Origin: Nephrocerus scutellatus
Lineage: Eukaryota > Arthropoda > Insecta > Diptera > Pipunculidae
Length of the DNA: 64,000 nucleotides
Assembly (NCBI GenBank): GCA_947095585.1
Contig: OX352762.1
Span: 95,950,249-96,014,248, forward strand
Reading direction: 5' to 3'
The notes below the pieces were generated by a model. The model had not been told where the DNA came from. It did not search any database and saw only the letters and a program-made list of their open reading frames with translations. The translations under genes and the position numbers were made by a program. Within the stretch, counting starts at the first letter, position 1. Each line of letters begins with the position of its first letter. Shown here piece after piece: positions 32,560-44,342 of this stretch.

Positions 32560-33350
32560 AACAGATTTTATGTTAACTCATCCAGAAATGGCTCAAGGAT
32601 ATATTAAAAGTTCTGCAGCACGGCAAAAAATAAACCTTTTATGGGAAAAATTAGTTGCTATATAAAATGCTGAAGGGCCATTTATTATTTATTTATGATG
32701 TTGTTGTATGGAAAAAGGTAAAAAATAATAGTCTATAGGTTATTTGCAAATTTAGGTAACAAAATTGTACATTGTAGGTGTGGGCAGATTTTAAAACGCA
32801 CATTAAGGCAAAATTGCGAAAGGATAAACAAAATATTGGCGGAACTGGTGGTGGTAAACTACCCAAAATTGTATTTACCATTATGAAAGAGAAGTTGATT
32901 GATATTCTTCAATTAAAGAAAACCATAACAGGAACGGAAAACACTAAAAAGTTTGGTGTGGTTGATATTGATGAAATCACTACTCACTCACTAACCACTT
33001 AGGCTGATGATGACGCAATTATGAACATTCAAGAAGAAATGCGTGCCCCACCGGCAAAACAAGTTTGAACAACGGGAAGTGTTTCGCACAACGAGAAAGA
33101 TGCAAAACAGCGTCTACTTGAGGAGCAAGTGAATGCTCAAATATTCTTTTATCAAAAACAGGAGCAGCTTCTAAAAGAGATTATTGGCAACGTTATTGAA
33201 ATGGCCAAGTCGCTTAAACGAATTGTAAGAGAGCCAGAGAAGCAGAAAGATTTAATAAAATTAAGAATTACAAACAAAGCCAAATATGAGCTGGAAAAAA
33301 ATAAACGCCATGCAGCACTCCACTCAATATCTTGTACACAAACCACTAAA
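32560..33350 (+). pseudogene. Myb/SANT-like (Harbinger-type) transposon protein relic
   Basis: Reading through one frameshift, a stop and a possible small intron (about 32716-32778), the peptide runs MLTHPEMAQGYIKSSAARQK, INLLWEKLVAI, VWADFKTHIKAKLRKDKQNI, then GGTGGGKLP. The W..LA..W..W..FK..KAK..GTGGG pattern is that of Myb/SANT-like DNA-binding proteins encoded by Harbinger elements and their zeste-like domesticates. A C-terminal coiled coil follows (EEQVNAQIFFYQKQEQLLKE, 33120-33290). Stops at about 32660, 33000 and 33067 show it is dead. Confidence 0.65.
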
Positions 33351-33419
33351 CGCTTTTCACGACTGGTTGTACATTGGGCCGTCTTTGACGGGTCTATTGG
33401 GTTCTTTTGGAGGTCTTAA

Positions 33420-34265
33420 GAGGGGATTTTGAGGTTATTTCGGGAGTCTTTTGGTGGTTTTTTAATGAGTGTTTTTGGTTTTTTGGGTCCTTTTAGGGTA
33501 TTTTGACGGTGTTCGGGATTGTTTTAGTGGTCTTTTAGTGGTCTTTTTTGTCTTCTTTTGGGGAATGTTGGATTTTATTTCGGTTGCTTCGGAGATTCTT
33601 TTGGGAATGTTTTAGGGGTTTTTAATGGTGGTCTTTTGAGGATCTTTTGGGAGCCTTTTGATGATTTTTTTTTCGACTTTCAGGTCTTTTTTAACCAGCT
33701 TCCACATGACCTAGAGAGCTGAAATTTTGTGAGTGTCTTAAGTCCAGAATAGCATTTTGTATATTCCGAGTATAACGCGTGTCGCGTATAGAGCGTGTGA
33801 TGGGTTGAAATATTTTTTTTCGACTTTAAGGTCCTTTTTAACCAACTTACACACGACCTAGAGAGCTGAAATTTTGTGAGTGTCTAAGTCAAAAATAGAA
33901 TTTTTTTATATTCCGAGTATGACGCGAGTCTGTGTGATGGGTTGAACTTTTTTCGGATTCTTTGAGGTTCTTTTAAACCACCTTCCACGCGACCTAGAGA
34001 GTTGAAATTTTGTGAGTATATATCTATCCAAGATAGCATTTTTTATATTCCACGTATGACGCGTGTCACGTTTCGCGTGTGGCACGTGTAATGGTTTGGA
34101 ATCGCGTCATTTTATCGTTTTTTGAAGTATTTTTAAACGCCCTTTCGCACGATCTAGAGGGCTGAAATGTTGTGAGCGGTTTAAGGTCAGGAGCTCATTT
34201 TGATATCCCGCGTTAGACCGCGTATCGCAATTCGCTTGTGGCGCGTGTGAAACGTGGAAAAAATA
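33420..34265 (+). repeat. T/G-rich low-complexity tract and four ~150-bp tandem units
   Basis: 33410-33665 is a run of variations on GGTCTTTTGGG. From 33667 four units follow, each with TTTTTAACC..CTTCCACRCGACC, TAGAGAGCTGAAATTTTGTG and a TATTCCGAGTATGACGCG block. They diverge progressively; the fourth (34118-34260) is the most changed. Non-coding. Confidence 0.65.
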
Positions 34266-34299
34266 CAATTCTTTGAAATGGCCCCGACCTCAAAACATA

Positions 34300-34930
34300 T
34301 ATTTTGGCAATTATTACCAAATAATAAACGACGTTTCCGATGTATATATAAAAGTTTGTACCCGAAAAACGAAGTTGTTATTTATATAGATGAAAGTACA
34401 ATAGATACCATTAATTGTGGAACATAACATCATTCAAATGTCTTTCACGGAAACGAGTGAATGCATTGCGTAAATCGGCAGATATTCCAGCAATTCAGTA
34501 ATATTCTAAAGTCTTCGTCTTCTTGGAATAGACCATTAACTCGACATAGCCCAAAAAAAGGTCTAAAGGAGTTAAATCGCATGAACGAGGTGGCCAATTG
34601 ACTGACTCGAGTGGTCTATTTCGGCGTTCACCGAGCTTCGATTTCAATATATCGATGGTTTGACCAGGTGCGCGGCTGTTATGCTCCAAGTCAACCTGTT
34701 CCAATTTATCTCAAAAATATTCAGTCAGCATGGTCCGGTAGTGATCCCCATTGACTGTGACTACGTGCTAGCATTATTTAATCAGTCAATTTTTGTGGTT
34801 CTAATGGACTTTCGATAATGGGTTCAGGTGGTTGATTTGCCTTAATGTATCAGTTTTGCTTAGCAATGAAGTCGTTAAGCCAGAAATGGGTTTTGTTGCT
34901 GAGTATATTCAGCCAACATAAAATTGTTCA
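34300..34930 (-). pseudogene. mariner/Tc3-like transposase relic
   Basis: The minus strand reads, with stops and shifts, THFWLNDFIAKQN, PPEPIIESPLEPQKLTD, HSQWGSLPDHAD, then the open frame 34704-34495 with APGQTIDILKSKLGERRNRP and VNWPPRSCDLTPLDLFLGYV. The last motif (NWPPRSxDLTPLDFFLWGYV) marks the final part of the DDE/D domain of this fly transposase group. Both ends are lost. Confidence 0.75.
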
Positions 34931-35004
34931 ATATTTTTTTTTGGATTGCACACATGCATAGCATTGTGCATGGTTAGTTGTCAACGCAGACGAATTATGC
35001 GTGT

Positions 35005-35560
35005 ATGTATATTATTAACTTCGCGTGCCCGTGTGTTTGTTTGGCGTGGAATCTTGCGATTAATTGTTAACCCCCTTCCCAAAGCCCGATTTAACTGAAA
35101 CTTTGCACACATGTGTGTTTCCGATGACAACACTTTCTATTTAGATTATGGGCCCTGAGGCCCGAGAGGTTAGGGGTGCCCATATTATTTTTTTCAAAAA
35201 GTGACCCGAGTTTCTTAAAATTTTAAACACCTGTGTATGATCGGGTCCTGAGGCCCGAGAGGTGCCCATAGAACTGATTTTTAAAATGAACCCGATTTTC
35301 GATTTTAAAAACCTGTGTATCTCCTTGGACAAAACTTTTTGTAAAATTTTTGGAATGATCGGGGTCCTGAGGCCTATATAAATTCTTTAAAAATTAACCC
35401 GATTTTCTTCGAATTTAAAACACATGTGTATCGCCAAGGGACAACGATTTTGTAAAAATTTGTAGTGTAGTGTAGCCCCGGGGTCGGGGGGCTCCCAAAA
35501 TTTTTATTTAAAAAGTAACCCGATTTTATTCAAACTTTGCGCACATGTGTATCTGCGGTT
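35005..35560 (+). mobile_element. F7 Helitron-like element copy
   Basis: It starts with the conserved head TATTAACTTCGCGTGCCCGT at 35012, followed by GGCGTGGAATCTTGCGAT. Four to five of the ~115-bp units follow, carrying ACACATGTGT, CCGATGACAACACTTTCTAT and GGCCCTGAGGCCCGAGAGG. There is no coding sequence. Confidence 0.65.
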
Positions 35561-36166
35561 AGTATCCCACAATTCCGGCTTTTCTCTTATCTCCACTATC
35601 ATCCTTTCAACATCAATACGATCCATGATTTCCTTTCCTAAATTCATTAATTTAATTTATGTATTGCAACCATGCCTTTCAAAAATTAAATTTTAAATGA
35701 CGCGCTCCAATTTGGACGCTCGTGTTCATTCTGATATATAATAGTACCCCTCATGACGCTCTACGGTTCGCGCGCCTTGAATGGAAGTCGCTGCGTAAAT
35801 TAGGTCGCGCGACCATACCGACTCCTTTTTGGTCGCGGACGTTCGTGTGTACTATTCCATTGGTTCTCTGGGTACTCAAGGAGCTCGTGTGTCATTAGCC
35901 TTATTGTTTTGGTTCCAGTTTTATCTTCCCCGTACGATCAAAAGAAATTTTTTCAGTATTGCGAATTATGAATTATATGCACAGATGTATGTTATTACTT
36001 ACAGGAAAATCAAACTACAATATTGAGTATATAAATTATATAGGATACACATATTTCGAGTTCATGTCAGTTCAGATAAATTTTAGAAATCTGAAAAGCA
36101 TTCCAAAATATTCATGCATTAATACACACGCACGCTCAAAATTTTAGCCATTCGGGCCCACACACG
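35561..36166. other. non-coding spacer
   Basis: No recognisable gene or repeat. Two short open frames around 35829-36147 have no protein-like character. Confidence 0.4.
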
Positions 36167-36395
36167 TGGGCGCCGTGGCTCAGTGGAAGTGCACATGGCT
36201 GCTGAGCAGGAGGTTCAGGTTCGAATCCCAGCAACACTAAAAGTATTTTTCACGGTGTCCCATCTCTCGTGACTAACGTTCCGAGAGTAATACCTTGTCA
36301 CGGAAAGCTTCTCAATTCGCCGTTCGGATCCGGCCTTAAATTGTAGGTCATTAGAAGTGACAAATCTGTCTATTCTAACAAATCGATTTGCCTCG
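36167..36395 (+). mobile_element. F6 tRNA-derived SINE, best-preserved head
   Basis: Box A (TGGCTCAGTGG, 36176-36186) and box B (GGTTCGAATCC, 36218-36228) are both perfect RNA polymerase III consensus sequences 31 bp apart, inside a tRNA-like 5' part. The SINE body CGGTGTCCCATCTCTCG and TCTCAATTCGCCGTTCGGAT then follows. The 3' part beyond 36345 is lost or diverged. This is not a functional tRNA: there is no clean acceptor stem. Confidence 0.8.
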
Positions 36396-36456
36396 AATAA
36401 ATGCATGGGCATGCGACATCTGTATATTATATTATCTATGCTTCAAGTTTTTCTGT

Positions 36457-36665
36457 TTAAAATATTTTCTGAACAGCATTTTCAACTTCTTTAAAAATAT
36501 ATTCTCCAGTGGTCGTGCCGTGAATGCCATGAACCTCAAGAAGCTCTTCATACACTTCATAGTTGTTATCTACCTCTCGAATGAAAAGTAACATATGAGC
36601 AGTATCTGAACTGTCTGTTGACTCATTAAGGGCCAAAGACAACCTTTCTTAGTAGAGTATGTCTA
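36457..36665 (-). pseudogene. hAT-type (GTF2IRD2/ZBED-like) transposase fragment
   Basis: The minus-strand frame reads SLALNESTDSSDTAHMLLFI, REVDNNYEVYEELLEVHGIH, then GTTTGEYIF. The order LALDESTD..DTAQ..IFIR..EELL..L is the catalytic-core start of hAT transposases and of domesticated GTF2IRD2-like proteins. Only about 65 codons remain. The flanking 36666-37030 has no recognisable features. Confidence 0.7.
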
Positions 36666-37029
36666 TGACCGATTCAGGATTCACTCTTCTCAAAAATCTG
36701 CTAAGTAAACAAACCATACCTGTCGATCGCTGACGGACAGCAAAGTTACAGTGTCGGTTTAGAAGGTTTGCAAAGGAAACATGAAATTACAAGTTGGCAA
36801 GGGGCGTATCCAGTACGTTGAGGCCTCAGAGGATTTACTGGATTGAAAATATCTCACTAGAAAACGTAGGTTGCCTCACTGTTTTAGTAAGGCGGCTATA
36901 AAAATGTTTGCCTTAATTTCAGTGGAAATTTTTTGATTTGTGACTTTGTTATTTTTGACGGTTATTATTATTTTATGTGTATTATGTGTGCAAAGTTTGA
37001 ATAAAATCGGGCACTAGGAAATGGGTTAA

Positions 37030-37830
37030 AAATTTATCACAAAACTCCATCAGTCAGCCAGTCACACCCACGCGAAGTTAATATATAATAATTAAAAAAA
37101 AACCCAATTTTTAACGCACTTCCCAAAGTCTGTTTTCATTAAAACTTTGCACACATGCATATCTCCAATGACAACACTTTATATTAAAAGTTGGTGCCCC
37201 TCGGGGTCGGGTGGCTCCCATACAAATATTTTACAAAATTTACCCGATTTTCCTCAAATTTTGTATACATGTGTATCTTGATGTATTATTCTTTTTGTAA
37301 ACATTTTGGAGACCTCGGGCCCCGCGGTCGTGAGGCCCCATACAATTTTTTTAAAAAATTAACCAGATCTTCTGTAAATTTTATATACATGTGACAACTG
37401 TTTTTGTATAAATTTTGGAGACGACGGGCCCCGGGGTCGTTTGTTAAAAAAGTTAACCGATTTTCCTTATATTTATCTCCGTATCTCCGATTGACAAAAC
37501 TTTCTGTAAAACTTTTGGAGTGAACGGGCCCTAAGGCCCAAGGGGCCCATACAATTTTTTTTAAAAATAAGCCCAATTTTTTCAAATAGTAAACATGTGT
37601 ATCTCCAATACACAAAACGTTTTGTACAATTTTGTGACGGGGCCCTGATGGCCCTGTGGCCCATATAAATATTTAAAAATTAGCCCGATTTTCTTCAAAT
37701 TTTCAACACATGTGTATCTCCGATGACAACAGGAAGTGTTGAAATTGTTGTAATTTGAAAATGATCGGCCCCGAGATATGTATCTCCTTTTAGAGAATTT
37801 ACATGGAAAATTTTAATTTTTATTGGTTGT
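37030..37830. mobile_element. F7 Helitron-like element copies, head to head
   Basis: The head block CACGCGAAGTTAATATATAA at 37070 closes a short minus-oriented piece (from about 36990). A plus-oriented array of six units starts immediately after it (ACTTCCCAAAGTCTG..TTTGCACACATG at 37118) and runs to GGTTGTTTTTTTTACTTG at about 37845. Units carry ACATGTGTATCTCC and GGGCCC/GGGGTC blocks. Confidence 0.65.
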
Positions 37831-38032
37831 TTTTTTTACTTGTTTGTTTAGTAAAGTTGTAATTTGGAAATTAATAAGCTTGTGTTGTGTTTTATTTGCA
37901 AAATCCTTTACGAACTCGAAAGCCTATTTCGTAACAATATACATATTAAAAAAAATGTCAGCCGACCTTACTTCGTCAGTCGCTGCTAGGTCATAAAAAT
38001 TGCTACAAGAAAATCGACAGTATCTTTAAATT

Positions 38033-38415
38033 TTCTATATTAATTTCGAGTGCCCGTGTGTTTATCTGTTTGTCTGTCGTGGAATCTTGCGATCAATGTT
38101 TAACCCAACCCGATTTTATTGCTCACATGTATATTTCCGGTGACAACGCTTTCTATTAAAATTTTAAAGTGACTGGCCCTAGGGCTCCCAAACAAATTGT
38201 TTAAAAAATTTACCCGATTTTCTTCAAATTTTATACACATGTGAATCTCCGATGGACAACACTTTGTAAAAATTTGGAATTGATCGCGCCCCAAGGATGA
38301 GGGGCTACCATATAAAAAATTTCAAATTTAACCTGATTTTATTCAAACTTTGCACACTGTGTATCTCCGATTAAAGAATTTAAATAAAAAAATTTAATTT
38401 TTATGGGTTGTTTTT
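38033..38415 (+). mobile_element. F7 Helitron-like element, compact complete-looking copy
   Basis: It begins TCTATATTAATTTCGAGTGC at 38034, carries three units, and ends with AATTTTTATGGGTTGTTTTT at 38395-38415. The TC start followed by TATATTAA is compatible with a Helitron 5' end. A canonical CTAG-T end was not found. Confidence 0.6.
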
Positions 38416-39306
38416 TTATTCGTTATATCGAGAAAGTGATTGATAATTCTACAAGTGTTTACGGAGTTCTAACAGTTGGAATCCATAAGTTTCTTTATGT
38501 TTTCGAATACCCATGCTTGGCTCATGCCTACCGCAACCAATGCCAATTAGCAACTTAAGGGATGGCAAATATTTCGGTTTACAAAACAGTTGGCAATTTT
38601 TCAGAGAATCGTCAGTGGATAACATTTGTACGAAATTCGTTTGGATTTTTTTACTTTTCCTGCAACGATTTATTCTAATCTATAACTATTATATGATTTC
38701 ACATCCATCTTTAAGCAGAGTTGTTTTATAACTACACATATTATGGATGTGACAAAAAAATTCGTAATTTAAATGAATATTTTAATTTAATATGTACATG
38801 CCGTTGTGTAACGATTCCTTTACTTTAATCTAATCTAACAGGAAAGAGAACGATTTAGTTACATAAGAGCTGAACAGCGTCTTCGGAGGTAATACTGGTT
38901 TTCTTTTTCAATCCAGTCAGTGATCTAGAGGTGATAAATTTTCTTTTACTTGAGGAAGGTAAGATAGCGAACTGCAACGCATGCACCTTGTATGAAATCG
39001 CTAATATGGATTGAGATGCATTTTAACATTAGCCGTTAAAGAGTATGTATATGCGAATTACCGCATTCAAACTGCGTACTCGTATGTATCTCTATATGTC
39101 TTGTACTTATACTAATGCAACATAGTAACACGATAACACCATTTTTTTTTAACATTTAACAACTAATTTTTGATTAAAACTTGAAAGGAAGTTGGAATTT
39201 TTAGTGTAAAATTTTGTATTTTAATAATAGATAGAATTGCTGAAAATAGTATAACTTTGTTATAACGTAACTGTTAACAGAAATTTATTACTCCGTCAAG
39301 GTAGAC
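38416..39306. other. non-coding spacer
   Basis: AT-rich. No gene, repeat family or hairpin of note was recognised. Confidence 0.4.
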
Positions 39307-40553
39307 ACGAGGGGTGCCATAAATGTGTTTAGAAAATGGTAGTACTAGTGTTTTCCGATGCAAATCTCTATGTCAGTCAAAAAGTTCATCACTTTTGGAG
39401 GTTATGTTTCTCAAAAGTAATCTGTCACTTCGCATCGAAACATTGTTTCTTATTTACTTGAAAATTTAAATTCAGTGAAAAAATGGAATTATCGCGTGAA
39501 CATTTTCGTGTGATGATTTTTTACGATTTTCAACAACAGTGCTTCGAATTACTTCATTAGACTTTTGGAGAAGAAGCACCATCCTTGGCTAGTGTTTATA
39601 ATTGATACAATGTATTTAAACGCGAACGGCGTTCACTCAAAGACAATCCTCGTGATGGTCGTCCAACAACAGCTGTTGTGCCAGAAAACATCGATGCTGT
39701 GAGAAAACTAATTGAAGAGGATCGTCATGTGACTTATCGAGAAATCAAGGCATGCCTAAGCATTAGTAACACCAGCGTATATACGATCTTACATGAACAT
39801 TTAAAGGTGCACGTTGGGTTCAAAATTTTTTGGCAGACGCACAAAAAAAGGATCGTGACGATTGGTGCCGCCAAATGCTTGAATAATTCGTTGAAGGTAT
39901 TTGCAAAAACGTGTACCAGATTGTGACAGGTGATGAGTCATGGATATTTGCGTATGAGCCGGATAGAAAAGGGCTGGTTGGGTCTTCCAATTCGAAGAAA
40001 GTCCAACAAATGTTGTGCCAGCTCGGAGCGTTGGGAAGCAAATGGCCGGGTTTCTTTACGATAACCGGTCATGTGGCTACTGTGGCTTTTGAAAATCAAA
40101 AGACAGTCAATTAAGCTTGGTATACGACCATTTGTTTGACTGAGGTTTTCAACAAATTGAGAGAAACGGCGAATCATTTTGCATCACAATAATGCGTGCT
40201 CACACACATCACATCAAACAAGCGAGTATTTGAGCACTCAAACGATCGAATTGATGGGTCATCGACTTACAGCCCCGACTTGGCACCCAATGACTTCTTC
40301 CTGTTCCCAATAATCAAAGATAAGATGCGTGGACAACGATTTTTATCGCCTGAAGAAGCGCTTGAAGCGTTCAAAAACAATGTTTTGGAGCTATCATCTT
40401 CGGACTGGAAAAAGTGTTTCGATAAATGGTTTGAGCGTATGCATAAGTGTATATATCTTAAAGGCGAATATTTAAAAAAGCAATAAAACAATTTTTGATG
40501 AAAAATGTTAATTTTTTATTACTTTTACTAAAAACTTTTACGGCACCCCTCGT
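39307..40553 (+). mobile_element. inactivated mariner element with both TIRs
   Basis: TIRs ACGAGGGGTGCCATAAATGT (left) and the complement of CGGCACCCCTCGT (right) bound 1.25 kb. The transposase is readable from MELSREHFRVMIFYDF at 39483 through RRSLKDNPRDGRPTTAVVPE, DRHVTYREIKACLSIS, IVTGDESWIFAYEPD (catalytic D), then YSPDLAPNDFFLFPIIK (final D/D region) to 40483. Stops in the first 40 codons (TAG, TGA) and several frameshifts (near 39810, 39925, 40115, 40190) kill it. TIR and motif style fit the mariner (DD34D) family of insects. Confidence 0.9.
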
Positions 40554-42300
40554 AAAATCGTCTTTCTGGCTACAAAGAAATTTAGAAAGAAAAAAGAACA
40601 AAAATAAAGAAAGTAAGAAAGAAAGAAAGAAAAGTATAAATTATCACGTAAAAATGCTGTATATGAACAAGAAGAAGCATTAATATGGGTAGAAGACGCT
40701 GTCGTGTAGAATAAGAAAATTTATTAAAGAGCTGGAACAAACATGGCTTTGGCAGAGCATCGATGTTGGGATCATTGCCTTCTTGTGTTTAGTTCACCTG
40801 GAATTGTCGACGGGAATTGTTCTATTAAAAAAAACGTTCAGCCGGAATATTCTTAAAAGTCTTAAACGAATGTGAATTAAAGATTTCACGATAAGAACAC
40901 ATTTAAAGTAGTGGAAAATTTTATATTGAAAAAAAAACGTCTGATTGCATTTGCATTTTGCGTTACCGATAAAATGGATTATCTCTTATTGCTGGTATGT
41001 TTTTTCAAAATATCTGTAAATATGTATATTTTGTATAAATTCTTATTCCTTGCAAATAAATTTGAGAGATCAGCAAATTTGTGCAGTCTGAAATTTTTGT
41101 AATTTTATTTGAAGGATCAGTCAAAGTTTATTATTTGCAACGATAAATAAATAAAATTTATTTTTTTCTGCACTGTAACAACTTTTGCACGTTTTAATTG
41201 TGCATATATTACATATCATAGTGTTTGGGTGAATAGCTGCACTTTAAAAGGAATTCAACTAGGTTTGCCAGCTAATGTTCGTGTCTTAAGTCTTTTGTTT
41301 TCTTTGCTGTTACATATTGCGTTGTGGTGTTTTTATTCTTCAACATCTTGGATGTTCAATTTACATAAGTCTTTATTACATTGCACAAACACACGTGCTT
41401 GTGTGCAAATGATTTTTGTGTGAAAAAATTGTATTCCGTTACTCAATATAGAACAGTTTTTTCTTCCTTTTTTGCTCTGCTGTGTACAGCGGATTTCTTT
41501 ATGCTATGCGCTGAATTTTCTCTTGTGATTTGCATGCTAACAAATTTTCATATTTTAAGCACGTCTGTCTGCAGGTCTACTTGAGATCACACATATGTAA
41601 GTTTGTGCAGGCAGAATATAATCATCAAACGATCACAACAAACTAACTTATAAGAACACCAAACCAAATAAAACCATATTTGGGTGCGCAGCCCAGCTAT
41701 ACGCGCGCTCTAATCTATTGAGGAATTTTTGTCGTCGGTGTTATTGAATATATCAACACTACATACAAAAATACTAAATACACAGCTTGTGACCCAAAAA
41801 GCATTCGACCTAATTCTGCCGACTGTATTTGAAAAGAGCTGCGGATAAGTATGACGCACATTCACTGACTTGTGTTTCGTGGTTGACTTTGAATATGCAT
41901 ATATATCTACGGACACGATTCTTTTGAATAATAGAATAACATACATTCCGAATATCGTTTGCTGCTTTCTCTATTTTATCAAAACAGACAGACTAAAATT
42001 AAATGATTGATGACAAACATTTCTGTGTGGGACTGGGCTGTACTCTAAAACTGGTTAATGTGAGGCGATAGTTAAGAGGAGCAACATATCGGTATATTCG
42101 ATTCGAAATTTTGTAAAAGAATTTTGATTTGTTGACAGTATTTTGTTTAAAGTTTTACAGTTGAGTTAAGATTCAAAACAAATTTTTGTTCGAATACATG
42201 TTAGCTTTCTTTAATTATTTAATTTATATAAACAACATTTTTGATTGCTTTCGATTGATCTGAACACAACAGTCCAATATTCTTTTGATTTATTCAAGTC
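40554..42300. other. non-coding spacer with a GAAA microsatellite
   Basis: A (GAAA)n-like run lies at 40593-40632. The rest is AT-rich with no recognisable gene or element. Confidence 0.4.
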
Positions 42301-42304
42301 TTAT

Positions 42305-42545
42305 TAAAGCTTAAGGCCTTTTTCTCGCCAGTATTTTTGAAGCACTTCATCAGTTACAATAGGTTTCTGCGAGCAAAGTTGGTGGTAGTTCTTCAGTTTC
42401 TTCACTCGATTTCTCAATTTCTTCCGGTAATCTGACAAGTTATTAAACTCTAATGACTTATTTGATAAAAAAGCCTAGTCTCATTCGCGTTAAAAATATG
42501 CTTTTCGGTGTAGTCATTTAGGATTCTTAAGCTGTCGTTTTAATT
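42305..42545 (-). pseudogene. pogo/Tigger-like transposase relic
   Basis: On the minus strand LNDYTEKHIFNANETRLFYQ resembles the D-x-x-FNADETGLFY motif that opens the DDE domain of pogo/Tigger/CENP-B-related transposases. It is followed by low-quality acidic sequence (LPEEIEKSSEETEELPP) in another frame. Short, broken and without TIRs. Confidence 0.4.
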
Positions 42546-43274
42546 TGCGCAATGCAGATTTTACAGATGATAAATTAATTTAAACATTTTTTTCTAGATT
42601 TATAATTTTCCTTATGCTATGTTATTTTAGCATTTCATGCATCAAACTGCATTATCGCATTCAAAATCTTTAAATAAAGTGGAAATTTGCTAATGCCAAC
42701 TATTTTATGAAAACTATTGTTACATTTATTTTTTGGCTTGTTATCATGCCAATGTATTAAAATGGTATACCCACTTCTATAGAAATGTTATTTTCTGCTC
42801 TCAATATTTAGATTTATGTCGTATACTTTCGCATTTCTACAAAAATAGCACTTCCGTTGTATTACAAAGGCGGACACTATGGCTAGGTAGCACCCGAACC
42901 ATAGTGTCCGCCCCCTTCCAAAATATGACGGTTCTTATTGTCGTTAAATACCATACAGTTGTGCATAATTTCAGAATGCTACTATTCAAAAATTCTGAAA
43001 AATTCATAATTTGTGAAAACAATTCGTATGGTGACCACTTGACCCAGGAGTCTGACCACTATGAAAATATACCTATTAAGTTTTCATTATGCTATAAAAC
43101 GCCTACACAAAGCTTGGACAAAGTTCTGGTTTGGTTTGGCAGTCAATACGGAACATACTTACACATATACACATAAAGTTTCACTTTTAATATATATATA
43201 GATTGTTTTTTGAACAAAACGTGTTGTTATTGTTATATATTTTATGTGAACCGACATTGTATTTGCGTACGAAC
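42546..43274. other. non-coding spacer with a perfect 14-bp hairpin
   Basis: GGCGGACACTATGG at 42869-42882 and its exact complement at 42899-42912 enclose a 16-nt loop. A related phrase, GGTCGGACACTATGG, occurs at 18675. The open frame 42733-43176 spans the hairpin but has no recognisable similarity. Confidence 0.45.
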
Positions 43275-43646
43275 GTATGTGTTAAAAAAACAACCCATAA
43301 AAATTTACAAATTTCACGTGTATACCTCGCGCCTCAGAGCCCGTTCACTCCAAAAATTTTACAGAAAGTTTTGTCCATCGGAGATACCCATGTGTTTAAA
43401 ATTTGAAGAAAATCAGGCTAATTTTGAAAACATTTATATGGGAACCCCTCGGACCTCAGGGCCCGTTCACTTAAAAAATTTTACAAAAAGTTTTGTCCAT
43501 CGGAGATACATATGTATAAAGAAAGTGTTGTCATCGGAGATACACATGTGTGCAAAGTTTCAATAAAATCGGACTGTGGAAAGTGGGTTAAAAATTGATC
43601 GCAAGATTCCACGACAAACAAACACACGGGCACGCGAAGTTAATAT
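43275..43646 (-). mobile_element. F7 Helitron-like element, near-complete copy
   Basis: On the plus strand it runs from AAAAACAACCCATAAAAATT at 43279 through two to three units (TTTTGTCCATCGGAGATAC..ATGTGT, AAATTTGAAGAAAATC) to CACGACAAACAAACACACGG and GCACGCGAAGTTAATATAGA. It is therefore inverted relative to the copy at 38033-38415, with the same two ends. A further minus-strand end (AACAACTCATAAAAATTG) follows at 43730. Confidence 0.65.
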
Positions 43647-43929
43647 AGACAATTTAAAAAGCAGAACAACTCTACTAAAAACTCGAGTTTACAAAAATGC
43701 TTTAGAGCAATTAGAAAACAAATCATAAAAAAACAACTCATAAAAATTGAAATTTTTCATTTAAATTCTCTAATAACCAAAAGTATATTGAATTCCAATA
43801 TAAATGTTGAAATATAAAAACAAATACGAAGCACTGCAATCCAACTACAAAACAACCTCAATCGTAAAGCAAGCAGCGCTGTTCACAGCGCACAACTGTA
43901 ATAGTATGTAATTATAGTATGAAATGATC

Positions 43930-44220
43930 TGATGCCGGGGAAAAAAATTTGTATTGGAACCCCCCGACCCCGCGGCCCGATCAGATACATATGTGTGCCC
44001 TAGGTCCCGATTCGTTTTTGAAAGAAAAGGGTTAACTTTTAAACACTTTATATATTTATTTATATATACAGCTCCAATTTATAACAGAAAGTGTTGACAC
44101 CAGAAATACACATGTGTGCAAACTTTCAATAAAATTGGGCTTTAGCAAGTAGGTTATAAATTAGTCGCCAGATTCCACGACAAACAAACAGATTCACGGG
44201 CACGCGAAGTTAATATAGAG
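43930..44220 (-). mobile_element. F7 Helitron-like element, shorter copy
   Basis: One to two units (GACCCCGCGGCCCGATC, ACACATGTGTGCAAACTTTC) end with the conserved TTCCACGACAAACAAACAG and GGCACGCGAAGTTAATATAG block at 44218. Confidence 0.6.
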
Positions 44221-44342
44221 AATTTAAAAAATCATTTTCCCGTCCCGAAAGGCATTTAGAGGACTTCTATTTGCTCTAAAACTGGCTACGAGTATTTTGC
44301 TTGATATTAGACTACTCTCACTCTCTCTCTTGTATTTACAAC

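Noticed and set aside
36167..36240. A genuine tRNA gene, given perfect box A and box B
   Set aside because: No acceptor stem can be formed, and several copies share a long non-tRNA body, so this is a SINE head.
42733..43176. 147-codon plus-strand frame
   Set aside because: It spans a GC hairpin and AT-rich spacer, with no recognisable domains. Likely chance.
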